NCBI GenBank assembly: GCA_022803075.1
Contig: JAFFTF010000001.1
Coordinates: 551,573-615,572, forward strand
Source of the DNA: Micrococcales bacterium 31B
GTDB lineage: Bacteria > Actinomycetota > Actinomycetes > Actinomycetales > Dermabacteraceae
DNA length: 64,000 nt
Direction of reading: 5' to 3'
Under the pieces are notes generated by a model, which worked only from the letters and a program-made list of their open reading frames with translations, had not been told where the DNA came from and made no database searches. The position numbers and the translations under genes were made by a program. Shown piece after piece: positions 36,597 through 45,507 of this stretch; positions within the stretch are counted from its first letter, which is position 1, and every line of letters starts with the position of its first letter.

Positions 36597-37252
36597 CCCA
36601 GACCCCAAGCACAGGTACCTTCGCGGCCGAGGGCGTGCCCACCGCTCACCAGGGTGGCCGCCGCGCCCGCATCGAGCGCGCCACCAAAGAGTCGAGCGTG
36701 CTGGTCGACCTGAACCTTGACGGCACGGGCACCGTCGACATCTCGACGAGTGTGCCGTTCTACGACCACATGCTCACGGCCCTCGGTCAGCACGGTCTGT
36801 TCGACCTCACGGTGAAGGCGACGGGCGATACCCACATCGATGTGCATCATACGGTGGAAGACACCGCGATCGTGTTTGGCCAGGTGCTGCGAAAGGCCCT
36901 GGGAGACAAGCGTGGCATTCGCCGCTTCGCCGATGCCATGGTGCCGCTGGATGAGGCGCTAGCGCAGTGCGTCGTGGACGTCTCGGGCCGGCCCTATCTC
37001 GTGCACGACGGCGAACCGGCGGGGCAGGAATACCACCTGATCGGTGGACATTTCACGGGCTCCCTGACGCGTCACGTGTTCGAGTCGATCGCTCATCACG
37101 CGGGAATTTGCATTCACATGCGCGTGTTGGGAGGCCGCGACCCGCACCATATCGTCGAGGCGCAATTCAAGGCGCTCGCCCGGGCTCTGCGTTTCGCCTG
37201 CGAGCCGGACCCCCGCGTCACGGGCATTCCCTCGACGAAGGGTGCGCTGTGA
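36593..37252 (+). CDS. hisB: Imidazoleglycerol-phosphate dehydratase (HisB)
   Basis: 219 aa, monofunctional dehydratase. After about 20 variable residues the enzyme core starts [14 protein letters not shown]. The Mn-binding motifs [11 protein letters not shown]-like ([10 protein letters not shown]) and [12 protein letters not shown] are both present, together with [17 protein letters not shown]. The ATG overlaps the hisC stop (ATGA) and the stop overlaps the next GTG (GTGA), so translation of the three genes is probably coupled. Confidence 0.96.
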   Translation: MTQTPSTGTFAAEGVPTAHQGGRRARIERATKESSVLVDLNLDGTGTVDISTSVPFYDHMLTALGQHGLFDLTVKATGDTHIDVHHTVEDTAIVFGQVLRKALGDKRGIRRFADAMVPLDEALAQCVVDVSGRPYLVHDGEPAGQEYHLIGGHFTGSLTRHVFESIAHHAGICIHMRVLGGRDPHHIVEAQFKALARALRFACEPDPRVTGIPSTKGAL

Positions 37253-37941
37253 GCGAGCCCACCGGGGCGTCCCGAGATTTTGAGAATCAACCCAATGTGG
37301 CGGTGGTGGTGACGCCGTTGCGCCAGGCGGCGAAGCTGGCGGCGGCGCTGAAGTTGGGAGAGTCGCAGGGTTTGGAACTTGATTGTCGCGTGGTCGAGTC
37401 GCGCTCGGGCGCCCTGGCCGTGCGAGAGGTTCCCGTCAAGGCACTGGGCGCGTTGACGGTCGATGACATCGATGCGATTGATTTCGACTCGCTCAGCATG
37501 GATGACCTGCTGGGCGGTACCGGAGCCGGGTCCGGGGCGTCCGTTCCCGACGATGCTTCGGCGCTGCTCGGGGGCTCGACCGGGGAGTCTAGCGACGCGG
37601 CGCCATTCGAACGCAACGAGGCTCCAGCCCTGGACCCGACGAGCGTCGAGGCGCTGGCGCAGTACGTCTCAACCCTCTTGCCGAAGTACGAGGTCTTGTT
37701 GCTGAACAAGGTGGGCGGCAAAGTGACGGCGACGCGGTGGCTGGACGGCAAGGCGATCGGCACGGTTGCCCCTGGCCTGGTAATGATGCAACTTGATGAG
37801 TTTACGCAGTCGCTCGTGCTGGGCACGCGACGCATCGGCGAGATCGCGGACGCCCTTGACCCCGCAACGTTCACTCCGGGTCAGACCATTCGGGGGATCT
37901 TCAACCCCTTCAAGAAAAAGCCAAAGGATTCAGATGACTGA
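37249..37941 (+). CDS. Unknown protein coupled into the his operon
   Basis: 230 aa. The GTG start overlaps the hisB stop by 4 bases, and its own stop overlaps the hisH ATG by 8 bases, so it is embedded in the operon. Residues 1-75 look like a small alpha/beta module ([20 protein letters not shown]). The middle (75-130) is acidic and Gly/Ser-rich. The last 100 residues begin [20 protein letters not shown] and end with a basic tail. No membrane segment and no motif I can assign. Comparable unassigned genes occur between hisB and hisH in some Micrococcales, from memory. Confidence 0.85.
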   Translation: MSEPTGASRDFENQPNVAVVVTPLRQAAKLAAALKLGESQGLELDCRVVESRSGALAVREVPVKALGALTVDDIDAIDFDSLSMDDLLGGTGAGSGASVPDDASALLGGSTGESSDAAPFERNEAPALDPTSVEALAQYVSTLLPKYEVLLLNKVGGKVTATRWLDGKAIGTVAPGLVMMQLDEFTQSLVLGTRRIGEIADALDPATFTPGQTIRGIFNPFKKKPKDSDD

Positions 37942-38569
37942 TCGCCAGCAGGTTGTAGTCTTTGACTACGGTTCGGGCAACGTGCGCTCCGTGGTGCGCG
38001 CACTGGAGAACGTGGGTGCCGAGGTGCAACTCACGCGTGACCCCCAGGCCGTGCGGGCCGCCGATGGACTGGTCGTGCCCGGGGTGGGCGCGTTTGCCTC
38101 GGTCATGGCGCAATTGCGGGACGCGCAGGGCCCCCGGTTGATCGAGCGTCGGCTGTCTGGTGGGCGGCCCGTGCTCGGCATTTGCGTGGGTGCCCAGGTG
38201 ATGTTCGAGGGTGGTGTCGAGCACGGGGACTTCACGGAGGGGCTGCAGCAGTGGCCGGGAGTGGTGGAGCGGCTGAAAGCCGATGTGGTGCCGCACATGG
38301 GCTGGAACACGGTTGACGTACCGGAGGGCACGCGACTGTTTCGTGGCATTGAGTCGGAGCGGTTCTACTTTGTGCATTCGTATGCCGCGCAGGCCTGGAC
38401 ATTGGAGCCGTATCCGTCGATCCCGGCCCCGCTCGTGACCTGGTCGGAACACGGTTCTCGTTTTGTGGCGGCGGTCGAGAATGGGCCCCTGTCGGTGACG
38501 CAGTTTCACCCCGAGAAGTCGGGTGCGGCGGGCGAGGCGCTGCTGCGCAACTGGTTAGGCACGCTCTAG
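37934..38569 (+). CDS. hisH: Imidazole glycerol phosphate synthase, glutaminase subunit (HisH)
   Basis: 211 aa. Class I glutamine amidotransferase that feeds ammonia to HisF. The nucleophile elbow reads [14 protein letters not shown] (family usually GICLGMQ), with the C-terminal [10 protein letters not shown] providing the catalytic His and Glu. The oxyanion strand PGVGAF is intact. The ATG at 37934 overlaps the preceding unknown gene by 8 bases. hisF is not in this window. Confidence 0.95.
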   Translation: MTDRQQVVVFDYGSGNVRSVVRALENVGAEVQLTRDPQAVRAADGLVVPGVGAFASVMAQLRDAQGPRLIERRLSGGRPVLGICVGAQVMFEGGVEHGDFTEGLQQWPGVVERLKADVVPHMGWNTVDVPEGTRLFRGIESERFYFVHSYAAQAWTLEPYPSIPAPLVTWSEHGSRFVAAVENGPLSVTQFHPEKSGAAGEALLRNWLGTL

Positions 38570-38748
38570 TGTGGCAGGCGCTGGTGTGCCTCGTCGTCGC
38601 GGGGTTCTTGGGCGGCGGCGCGTGGTCGATGGCCTCCCAGGGTAAGCCGCGGTCGGTCGTGGTGTTGCTCGTGATTCCGGCGGTAGTTTTGGCGGCCTTC
38701 GCGGTGTGGATGCTCGTCGAGGTGGCCCGCTCGGCCGCTGCATCCTAG
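38569..38748 (+). CDS. 59-aa small membrane protein after hisH
   Basis: A GTG at 38569 overlaps the last base of the hisH stop (TAGTG) and opens 60 codons to a TAG at 38746. The peptide has two hydrophobic stretches, VCLVVAGFLGGGAWSMA and VVVLLVIPAVVLAAFAVWML, joined by a short basic loop QGKPRS, i.e. a likely two-span membrane protein. Third codon positions are GC-rich. Small membrane genes occur at this place in other Micrococcales, as far as I recall. Function unknown. Confidence 0.72.
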   Translation: MWQALVCLVVAGFLGGGAWSMASQGKPRSVVVLLVIPAVVLAAFAVWMLVEVARSAAAS

Positions 38749-38809
38749 AGTTTTTACCAAAACTTGAACCTTTGATGACTTTCGATGGTATTTGTGGCAC
38801 TCTTTACGC

Positions 38810-41800
38810 ATGGCTAGTAAAGAAACCCTCACAGAGTCCCCTGTTTACTGCTTGGGTTACGAGGCCGGCTACGCGCTGGCGCTGAACGCCTCGACCCAGG
38901 CACTACCCCCGCTCGAGACCATCGGTCTTGGCGTACAAACGGCAGTCATCACGTTCCCAGCGACCTTCAACCAACGCTGGGCACACGAGTACCAGGCTGG
39001 CCACAGCGTCGGTCAGTTCGACGGCTACCGGCAAGGTCGCGAAGCAGTGCCAGCGCCCACGGCCGCGCCGCGGCAGCCGTGGGCGGCCCCCGCGCCGTCC
39101 GTCCCACCGGCACAGTCGTCGCCCGCCCCGTTCGTGGCTCCCGTCGCGTCGCCCGCCCCGTTCGTGGCTCCCGTCGCGTCGCCGGCCCCGTTCGTGGTTC
39201 CCGTCGCGTCGCCCGCCCCGTTCGTGGCTCCCGTCGCGTCGCCGGCCCCGTTCGTGGCTCCCGTCGCGTCGCCCGCCCCGTTCGTGGCTCCCGTCGCGTC
39301 GCCCGCCCCGTACGCGTCCCCGGCCCCGTACGCAACCGCGGCCCCGTCGCTGCCGCAGTCAAGCCGCACCGCGCCGCCGTCGCCCCCCGTCGCCTCCCGG
39401 CCGGGTGCCGACAAGCCGAGGGGCAACCTGGGCCTCAACCTGCTGCTGTTTGTCGGCGCGGGGCTCGTGATCGCGGCGGCCGCCGTGATGATCGCGGTGA
39501 TGGGCAGCGACGTCTCCAAGTTCATCGGAATCCTGGCGCTCGCGGGCGGAACCTACGCGCTCGGCCTCGCACTCTACAACCGGGTGCGGACGTTGCGCCC
39601 CGCGGCCGTGGCCTTCCTCGGAATCGGCCTCGCGTCGATTCCCCTGGCTGGAGTCGCGTTTACCTACTATCTCGACGTTCCCGCCACCACATCGTGGCTG
39701 GTCGCCTCCCTCGTGGGCGTCGTCGCCTTCGCGGTCGCGACCCTCATCACGCGCAGCGAGTTCGTCGCCTATTTCGCCATCTTGTCTCTCGCCTCGGCGA
39801 TTACGTCGCCGGCCGCGGGCTTCGCTACGCATCTGGCGTGGCAGATCGCTGCCCTCATAGTGCTCTCCACGGGGCTCACCGTGCTCAATGCCACCCTGGG
39901 AACGACATTGCCGCCCTACTTGCGTCGGCCCGCGCGGATCAGCGGGGCGGCCCTCGGCTGGCTGATGTTAGGCGTGATGCTGTTCGTACAGCCGCAAATC
40001 ACGACCGCGCAGATGTGCACCTTGTTGCTGGTCTCCGCCCTCAATTTCGCGGTCACGGCACGCATCGTTGGTGCGCCACTGACCGTGGTGCGGTCGGGTT
40101 ACGGTGCTTCATCGCGAATCCTCGCGGCCCTAGCCGTGCTGTTTCTGGCCGAAGACGCCGGCGCCTCCAGCGTCGTGCTCATCGCTCTAGCAGTGGCCCT
40201 GTGCGCGGCCAACCTGGTGGCCTCGGTGGAGGTTTTGCGCCGTGGCAAGGCACGCGTCGGGGGGCTGCGCACCATTTTCGACACGCTGCATGAAGACACG
40301 CCCCTGCCGGAGATTGGCCAACCCGCGCCGATCATGCTGGAGAAGCGGTCTCCCGCAGCCACCGCTCGACTGCAGGTGCAGGGCGCTCTCGTGCTCGAAT
40401 TCTGCATGCTACTGGCCGGGCTCTGTGGCCTGGTGGGCGTCTACATCTTGGCGAGCATCTCGGCCCTAGGCCAGGCGGGCGGGGCCTTCACGCTGGAGGC
40501 CGCGATGCCGTATCTCCCCGTTGCCTGCCTGCTCGTCGCGAGTTACTACCTCGTGGTACGCCTCTCCGCACCCGGCTGGATGGTCGTGGGCGCCGCAGCC
40601 TGCATAGCCCTCGGCGATGCCGTCAACCACAGCGTCGGCGCGGCCCAATACGGCGGACTCTTGGTGTGTACGCTGGCGGTTTTGGGTGCGCTGGCGAGCG
40701 TAGCGGTCATGGAACGCCTTGCCGACAGCAGCGCGATTCGCGTGAGCGGAGCCGTGGCGCTTGGTCTACTGGCCGTTGCGGCTCCCGTGCTCGGCCTCGA
40801 CGCCGATCGCCTCGCCGTGTGCGTCATGCTCGTGCTGCTCGCGGGATCGCTGGCCATCGCCCAGTATTCGTTGCGGGTCTGGTGGGGGTTGATTCCGGCC
40901 GTGCTGCTGCTAACGCTCGCCGTGTATCAGGCGTTCGCGCTTCGCTTCGACGAGGGCTACGCCCAGTACCTCTCGACCGCCGTGACGGGTGCCGCCGTGG
41001 TGGTTACCCAGCAACTCGTGTGCCTGCGACCCGCGAACGGCGCTCCCTCGGCGTCCAGTAATCGACTGCGCGTTACAACCATGCTCGTGTCTGGTGTGGT
41101 GCTGGGCATGATGTCGGTCGCGTTCGTGCCGAGCCTGGTGCTCCTGAACAGTGATTGGGCGGTCACTCCGGGCGTCCTGGTGCTCACTCTGCTGCCGCTG
41201 GCCGCTCCGACCCTTGGGCTGGCCGCGCAATCCCTGCGGCCCCGCCTCGTGCCCACCCTCGGCCTCACGCGGCGCGGCATGTGGCTCGGTGCGACGATCC
41301 TGCCGGCGGCGGGCGTCCTGTGGGCGGCAATTCTCGAGACGGGCGCCACGGAGGTGCTCGCGGGCGTCTCTGCGCTCGCGCTGGCCGCGGGCCTGCACGC
41401 GCTCAGCACGAGTCGTCTCGGTTCGTACTGGCAGCGGCTGGACGCCTCGGTGGGCATTATCAGCGAACCTAACTCGGGCAGCCTGCCGTCGGAGCGCCCC
41501 CTGTGGCCCGTCACGATCGCGCTGGTGATGCTGCTTTGTGTCGGCGGTGGCGCGGCCACGGTGCTCGGCAATGGTGGCATGAGCGTGTTCTTGGCAGAGA
41601 TGCTGGTCGTGCTCCTGGCCTCGGTGTCGTGGCGCTACCCCGCTGGCCGCGTGATCGCCGTGGTCGGCATCGTGGGCGCCATCATCTACCTGTCCCGATC
41701 CAGCGCCTGGGCCATGATGATGATCGCGGGCTTCGCGATCATCGCCGTGGTGATCTTGCTGCTGCTGCGCGCCGGGCGGGCCTCCCGGGTTGCTCCGGAG

Positions 41801-41845
41801 CCGGTGTCGCCGCATGACCTCGGCGCCGCGGGAACGCGCCTCTAA
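38810..41845 (+). CDS. Large polytopic membrane protein with Pro/Ala repeats (SCO7613/DUF2157-like)
   Basis: 1011 aa. An N-terminal soluble part (about 1-75) is followed by a Pro/Ala-rich stalk (about 80-205) with six near-identical 10-residue units PAPFVAPVAS, then at least 20 hydrophobic segments to the C-terminus. The first membrane pair (LLLFVGAGLVIAAAAVMIAV, then ILALAGGTYALGLAL) resembles large actinobacterial membrane proteins of the SCO7613 C-terminal/DUF2157 type, whose role is unknown. The ATG at 38810 has no Shine-Dalgarno; the upstream DNA is AT-rich and the message may be nearly leaderless. It interrupts hisH and priA. Confidence 0.82.
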   Translation: MASKETLTESPVYCLGYEAGYALALNASTQALPPLETIGLGVQTAVITFPATFNQRWAHEYQAGHSVGQFDGYRQGREAVPAPTAAPRQPWAAPAPSVPPAQSSPAPFVAPVASPAPFVAPVASPAPFVVPVASPAPFVAPVASPAPFVAPVASPAPFVAPVASPAPYASPAPYATAAPSLPQSSRTAPPSPPVASRPGADKPRGNLGLNLLLFVGAGLVIAAAAVMIAVMGSDVSKFIGILALAGGTYALGLALYNRVRTLRPAAVAFLGIGLASIPLAGVAFTYYLDVPATTSWLVASLVGVVAFAVATLITRSEFVAYFAILSLASAITSPAAGFATHLAWQIAALIVLSTGLTVLNATLGTTLPPYLRRPARISGAALGWLMLGVMLFVQPQITTAQMCTLLLVSALNFAVTARIVGAPLTVVRSGYGASSRILAALAVLFLAEDAGASSVVLIALAVALCAANLVASVEVLRRGKARVGGLRTIFDTLHEDTPLPEIGQPAPIMLEKRSPAATARLQVQGALVLEFCMLLAGLCGLVGVYILASISALGQAGGAFTLEAAMPYLPVACLLVASYYLVVRLSAPGWMVVGAAACIALGDAVNHSVGAAQYGGLLVCTLAVLGALASVAVMERLADSSAIRVSGAVALGLLAVAAPVLGLDADRLAVCVMLVLLAGSLAIAQYSLRVWWGLIPAVLLLTLAVYQAFALRFDEGYAQYLSTAVTGAAVVVTQQLVCLRPANGAPSASSNRLRVTTMLVSGVVLGMMSVAFVPSLVLLNSDWAVTPGVLVLTLLPLAAPTLGLAAQSLRPRLVPTLGLTRRGMWLGATILPAAGVLWAAILETGATEVLAGVSALALAAGLHALSTSRLGSYWQRLDASVGIISEPNSGSLPSERPLWPVTIALVMLLCVGGGAATVLGNGGMSVFLAEMLVVLLASVSWRYPAGRVIAVVGIVGAIIYLSRSSAWAMMMIAGFAIIAVVILLLLRAGRASRVAPEPVSPHDLGAAGTRL
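39121..39300 (+). repeat. Six tandem 30-bp repeats within the large membrane protein gene
   Basis: Six units of exactly 30 bases begin at 39121, 39151, 39181, 39211, 39241 and 39271. They differ at only two positions, a C/G at base 4 and a C/T at base 18 that gives V for A in unit 3. Each encodes one 10-residue unit of the stalk. Near identity at silent positions points to recent expansion. Confidence 0.95.
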
Positions 41846-41876
41846 GGCAGCGCGGGCGCACCGCGCCTTCAAAATC

Positions 41877-41919
41877 ACGTCATCGCCGCTCCGCTGATTT
41901 CGCGGGGCGGCGATGACGT
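41877..41919 (+). terminator. Hairpin terminator after the large membrane protein gene
   Basis: ACGTCATCGCCGC (41877-41889) pairs perfectly with GCGGCGATGACGT (41907-41919), with additional CCGC/GCGG pairing in the loop. No T tract follows. It separates this gene from priA. Confidence 0.8.
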
Positions 41920-41970
41920 GTGTCGCGAGCACATGGCGATATGCCGCGCGGTGTGGCGCGCGGCGGCCCT

Positions 41971-41976
41971 TAATCT
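41971..41976 (+). promoter_or_regulatory. -10 element of leaderless priA promoter
   Basis: TAATCT at 41971-41976, exactly 6 bases before the GTG at 41983. The absence of a Shine-Dalgarno and this spacing indicate a leaderless transcript. Confidence 0.55.
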
Positions 41977-41982
41977 AGGGTG

Positions 41983-42726
41983 GTGACTGATTCTTTGCGC
42001 CTTGAACTTCTTCCCGCTGTCGACGTCGCCGATGGCCAGGCTGTGCGCCTGGTCCAGGGCGAGGCGGGCAGCGAATCCCGCTACGGTGACCCCATGGCCG
42101 CCGCCTTGGCCTGGCAAAATTCCGGTGCCGAGTGGATCCACCTGGTAGACCTCGATGCGGCCTTCGGCCGCGGCAGTAACGCCGAACTCCTGGCCGACGT
42201 GGTCGGCCGCCTCGATGTGGCGGTCGAGCTCTCCGGCGGCATTCGCGACGACGAGTCGCTCGAGCGGGCGCTCGCGACGGGGTGTAAGCGCGTCAACCTC
42301 GGCACGGCAGCGCTCGAAAACCCCGACTGGACCGCCAAAGTGATTTCGCAGTACGGCGACCGCATTGCGGTGGGCCTCGACGTGCGCGGCACGACGCTCG
42401 CGGCCCGCGGCTGGACCCAGGAGGGTGGCGACCTGTGGGAGGTTCTCGCTCGCCTCGATGCCGACGGATGCTCGCGTTACGTGGTGACCGACGTGACCAA
42501 GGACGGTACGCTGCAGGGTCCAAACCTCGACCTCCTGCGCGAGGTGTGTGCGCGAACCACGGCACCCGTGGTGGCCTCGGGCGGCATCTCGAACCTCGAC
42601 GATATTAGGGCGCTCCGCTCGCTCGTCGAGGTGGGTGTTGAGGGAGCCATCGTCGGCAAGGCCCTCTACGCGCAGGCGTTCACCCTCGAAGAGGCGCTCG
42701 ACCTCGCGGGCCGTCCGGGGGCATGA
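41983..42726 (+). CDS. priA: HisA/PriA (beta/alpha)8 isomerase
   Basis: 247 aa. Isomerises ProFAR in histidine synthesis; in most Actinobacteria the same enzyme also serves as TrpF. The catalytic Asp of LLPAVDV near the N-terminus and the Asp of [10 protein letters not shown] are present, as are the phosphate-binding loops [10 protein letters not shown] and VVASGGISN. The Arg of AARGWT is typical of the bifunctional PriA type. GTG at 41983 chosen from the leaderless promoter spacing; the in-frame GTG at 41980 is the alternative. Overlaps sseB by 4 bases. Confidence 0.93.
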   Translation: MTDSLRLELLPAVDVADGQAVRLVQGEAGSESRYGDPMAAALAWQNSGAEWIHLVDLDAAFGRGSNAELLADVVGRLDVAVELSGGIRDDESLERALATGCKRVNLGTAALENPDWTAKVISQYGDRIAVGLDVRGTTLAARGWTQEGGDLWEVLARLDADGCSRYVVTDVTKDGTLQGPNLDLLREVCARTTAPVVASGGISNLDDIRALRSLVEVGVEGAIVGKALYAQAFTLEEALDLAGRPGA

Positions 42727-43502
42727 GCGACTACTCGCATCTGCCCAGGGCCGATTCGGCGGGCATCAGCTTTAGCGGCCGCACCCTCGGCGCGACACCT
42801 TTCGCGGGCGACACGGGGGAGACCCCCGCCGGCCTGCGTGCGGCGCTGCAAGCGCTCGGAGGCGAGCCTGCCGACCCGGCCGCCAGGGCGTCCGGACTGA
42901 CCGATCTCGTGGCGGCGCTCGCCGGCACGCGCGTGTTCGTGCCCGTGGTGGCGGTGCTGGGCGAGACGGCCGCGGGTGCGAGGGGCGTGACCAGCGACAA
43001 GAATGCCGACATGGCGCTCGTGACGGTGGCGGCGCCGGACGGCCGCACCGCGTTGCCGATCTTCACGTCGGTTGCCGACCTGGCCGCGTGGAACGCGTCT
43101 GCCCGACCGATTCCGGTCGAAGCGGAGCGCGCCGCGCTCTCGGCGGTCTCCGAGCGCTGCGATGTCATGGTGGTGAACCCCGGCAGCGATGCCGCGGTGA
43201 TTTCGCGCACCGCCATGTGGGCCCTCGCGCGGGGGCTCGGCTGGGTGCCGTCGTTTACCAACCCCGCGGTGCTGGACGCCATCGTGGCCGCGTTGGCACC
43301 CGAACCCGCGGTGCTCTCTCATGCGTGTGGGCCGGGCCGCTCGGGTGCGCTGCGCCTGACCCTGACGCTCGTGGACGGGCTGAACTCGACGCAGGTCAAC
43401 GACCTGGTGGGCCGAGTGCAGTCGCGGTTGTCGGAGGCTCAGGCGGTGGCTGACGGGGTCGATGGGCTCGAAGTGACGTTGCGCAGCGGGGGCACCCGCT
43501 AG
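42723..43502 (+). CDS. SseB family protein
   Basis: 259 aa. The SseB N-terminal domain spans about residues 60-190: [38 protein letters not shown] split around residue 100, and [15 protein letters not shown]. SseB proteins are conserved next to priA in Actinobacteria; the biochemical role is unknown. The ATG overlaps the priA stop (ATGA), so the two are co-translated. Its 3' end overlaps the convergent cation transporter gene by 4 bases. Confidence 0.88.
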   Translation: MSDYSHLPRADSAGISFSGRTLGATPFAGDTGETPAGLRAALQALGGEPADPAARASGLTDLVAALAGTRVFVPVVAVLGETAAGARGVTSDKNADMALVTVAAPDGRTALPIFTSVADLAAWNASARPIPVEAERAALSAVSERCDVMVVNPGSDAAVISRTAMWALARGLGWVPSFTNPAVLDAIVAALAPEPAVLSHACGPGRSGALRLTLTLVDGLNSTQVNDLVGRVQSRLSEAQAVADGVDGLEVTLRSGGTR

Positions 43503-44452
43503 CGTTCCGCTGCCACGTGTTCCGCCCCGCCGATGCACGCGCCGGGCGTGGGCCCGCACAGGGAGCGAGGCTCCAGTTGAAAGGTCGCGTGGGCGATGGG
43601 CACTTCGAAGTGGGTCGCGACGCACTGCTTCAGGTCGGCGAGCTGCTGCCGGGCATGGCCGTCGTCGAAGCACTCGTCGTCGACGACGATGTGCGCCGTG
43701 AGCACGGGCAATCCCGTGGCGATTAGCGACGCGTGCAGGTCGTGCACCGACCGCACGTGGGGCACCTCGAGCAGGTGACCGCGCACGGCGTCGAGGTCGA
43801 GCCCGGCCGGTGTGCTCTCGAGCAGCACGTCCACGGTCTCGCGAATGAGTCGCACTGCGCGGGGCACAATCAGGGCGCCGATGAGGAGCGCGGCGATGGA
43901 GTCAGCGGCCGCGTAACCCGTGAGGGCAATGACGATGGCCGCTACGATGACCGCCACCGAGCCGAGGGCATCATTGACGACCTCGAGAAACGCGGCGCGC
44001 AGGTTCAGGGAGTGCCCGCGCCGCGAGGCCAGGATGGCAATGGCGATGAGGTTACATACCAGGCCCAGGATGCCGAACCAGAGCATTTCGCTCGCGGCGA
44101 CGGTAGAGGGGTGAAGTAGCCGGTTCACGCTTTCGGCGACGACGAAGAGACCCACCGCGCACAGGAGTATGGCCTGCAGGAGGGCTGAGATGACCTCCGC
44201 GCGGCGCAGCCCCCAGGTGCGGCGATTGGTGGGCGGCCGACTCGAAAGGTATGCCGCGCAAAGGGCCATGGCGAGCCCGGCGACGTCGGTGAGCATGTGT
44301 GCGGCATCGATGAGGAGCGCGAGGGAGCGGGTGAGGGCGGCGCCCACGAGTTCGGCGACCAGCACGATGCTGGTGAGGATCAGCGCCGCGCGCAGCCGCG
44401 CAGAGCCGTGGTCGAGGTTGTGGCTGTGGCCGTGTGCGTGCTGATGGCTCAT
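43499..44452 (-). CDS. Cation diffusion facilitator (CzcD-like Zn/Cd/Co efflux)
   Basis: 317 aa. His-rich start (MSHQHAHGHSHNLDHG) then six membrane segments and a C-terminal cytoplasmic domain ending Cys/Gly-rich. The TM2 metal motif is H52-M-L-T-D56. In TM5 the usual HxxxD reads E157-V-V-N-D161, so one His is replaced by Glu, as in part of the actinobacterial branch; metal preference is therefore uncertain. I chose the ATG at 44452 (GGAAG upstream); an ATG at 44482 adds 10 residues inside the neighbouring palindrome. Probably proton-coupled metal export. Confidence 0.9.
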   Translation of the reverse strand: MSHQHAHGHSHNLDHGSARLRAALILTSIVLVAELVGAALTRSLALLIDAAHMLTDVAGLAMALCAAYLSSRPPTNRRTWGLRRAEVISALLQAILLCAVGLFVVAESVNRLLHPSTVAASEMLWFGILGLVCNLIAIAILASRRGHSLNLRAAFLEVVNDALGSVAVIVAAIVIALTGYAAADSIAALLIGALIVPRAVRLIRETVDVLLESTPAGLDLDAVRGHLLEVPHVRSVHDLHASLIATGLPVLTAHIVVDDECFDDGHARQQLADLKQCVATHFEVPIAHATFQLEPRSLCGPTPGACIGGAEHVAAER

Positions 44453-44475
44453 GCGGGGGGCTTCCAAATCGACAT

Positions 44476-44509
44476 GACTCATAAATACATGCGAATGTAT
44501 TTATGAGTC
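44476..44509. promoter_or_regulatory. Perfect 15-bp-arm palindromic operator between CDF and NmrA genes
   Basis: GACTCATAAATACAT (44476-44490), GCGA, ATGTATTTATGAGTC (44495-44509): arms are exact inverted repeats. On the minus strand TTGACT and TATTTA flank the centre about 18 bases apart, so the palindrome would cover the promoter of the cation transporter. ArsR/SmtB-type metal sensors use similar AT-rich dyads, and so do HxlR and TetR regulators. Confidence 0.7.
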
Positions 44510-44586
44510 AACTGTGGAATGACTCTCGGTGGCAATTCGTTACGCCTACGTACGTCATCTCACCTCTTCGAGAGAATGGACCACTC

Positions 44587-45435
44587 ATGACCATTGCCAT
44601 TACGGGAGCCAGCGGCAACATCGGCGGCACGACCGCGCGACTGCTGGCCGAGCGCGGGCTCACCGACCTTCGGCTCGTGGTTCGCAACGCCGCGCGTGCG
44701 CCCCAGATCGACGGCGCTACAGTCGCCCAGGCAACGTACCTCGATGAGGCGCCCCTGCGTGACGCCTTCGCGGGCGTAGACACGCTGCTGCTGGTCTCGG
44801 CCGGCGAGAGCGAAAACCGCGTGGCAGAGCACGTGAACGCCGTCACCCAGGCCGTCGCGGCGGGCGTGCAGCACATCGTCTACACGTCGTTCGTAGGCGC
44901 GTCGCCCACCTCCACATTTCTGCTTGGCCGCGACCACCATGCCACCGAACAGGCCATCATCGCGAGCGGCGTGAACTACACGTTCCTGCGCGACAACTTC
45001 TACATCGACGTCTTCCCGCACTTCGCTAACGAGCAGGGAGTCATCGCCGGGCCCGGCGGGCAGGGCCGGTCCGCCGCCGTCGCGCGCGCCGACGTGTCGG
45101 CCGTGGCGGCGGTCGTCCTCGCCAACCCTTCGGCCCACGCGGGCGCCACGTACAACCTCACGGGCGCCCAAGCGCTCACGCTCGACGAGATTGCGGCGGC
45201 CATCACTGCCGCCAGCGGCCGGGAGACCACGTATCACGAGGAGACCCTCGACGAGGCCTACGCCTCGAGGGCGGTCTACGGAGCCGAAGCGTGGCAAGTC
45301 GACGCGTGGGTGAGCACCTACACCGCCATTGCCGCAGGAGAACTCGCCGCCGTCAGCACCGACGTCCGCACCCTTCTCGGCCGTGAACCGATCGGATTCG
45401 CCGAAGCCCTGGGGAAATCCCAGCCCCGGGGGTAG
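44587..45435 (+). CDS. NmrA-like NAD(P)-binding oxidoreductase
   Basis: 282 aa. Atypical short-chain dehydrogenase: nucleotide motif ITGASGNIGGTTARLL (GxxGxxG), AAGVQHIVYTSFVGA and FLRDNFYIDVFP follow the NmrA/quinone-oxidoreductase (QorB-like) pattern. These enzymes reduce quinones or sense NADP. The start ATG at 44587 begins exactly at the Rossmann strand; the longer frame from 44503 is not supported. It diverges from the cation transporter across the large palindrome. Confidence 0.88.
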   Translation: MTIAITGASGNIGGTTARLLAERGLTDLRLVVRNAARAPQIDGATVAQATYLDEAPLRDAFAGVDTLLLVSAGESENRVAEHVNAVTQAVAAGVQHIVYTSFVGASPTSTFLLGRDHHATEQAIIASGVNYTFLRDNFYIDVFPHFANEQGVIAGPGGQGRSAAVARADVSAVAAVVLANPSAHAGATYNLTGAQALTLDEIAAAITAASGRETTYHEETLDEAYASRAVYGAEAWQVDAWVSTYTAIAAGELAAVSTDVRTLLGREPIGFAEALGKSQPRG

Positions 45436-45507
45436 GGGGCCGCCGCGCCAGGGAGGGAGGCGGCGTCCGAAAAGAAAAAAATTGCCACAACCTGCGAACA
45501 TGGTGTC

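Noticed and set aside
39121-39300. Regular 30-bp repeats considered as a CRISPR array
   Set aside because: The units are directly adjacent with no spacers, lie in frame in a coding region and encode PAPFVAPVAS.
44503-44586. Longer N-terminus for the NmrA gene, or a small ORF within the palindrome region
   Set aside because: The extra 28 residues precede the Rossmann strand and would be encoded partly by the palindrome; the ATG at 44587 fits the family.
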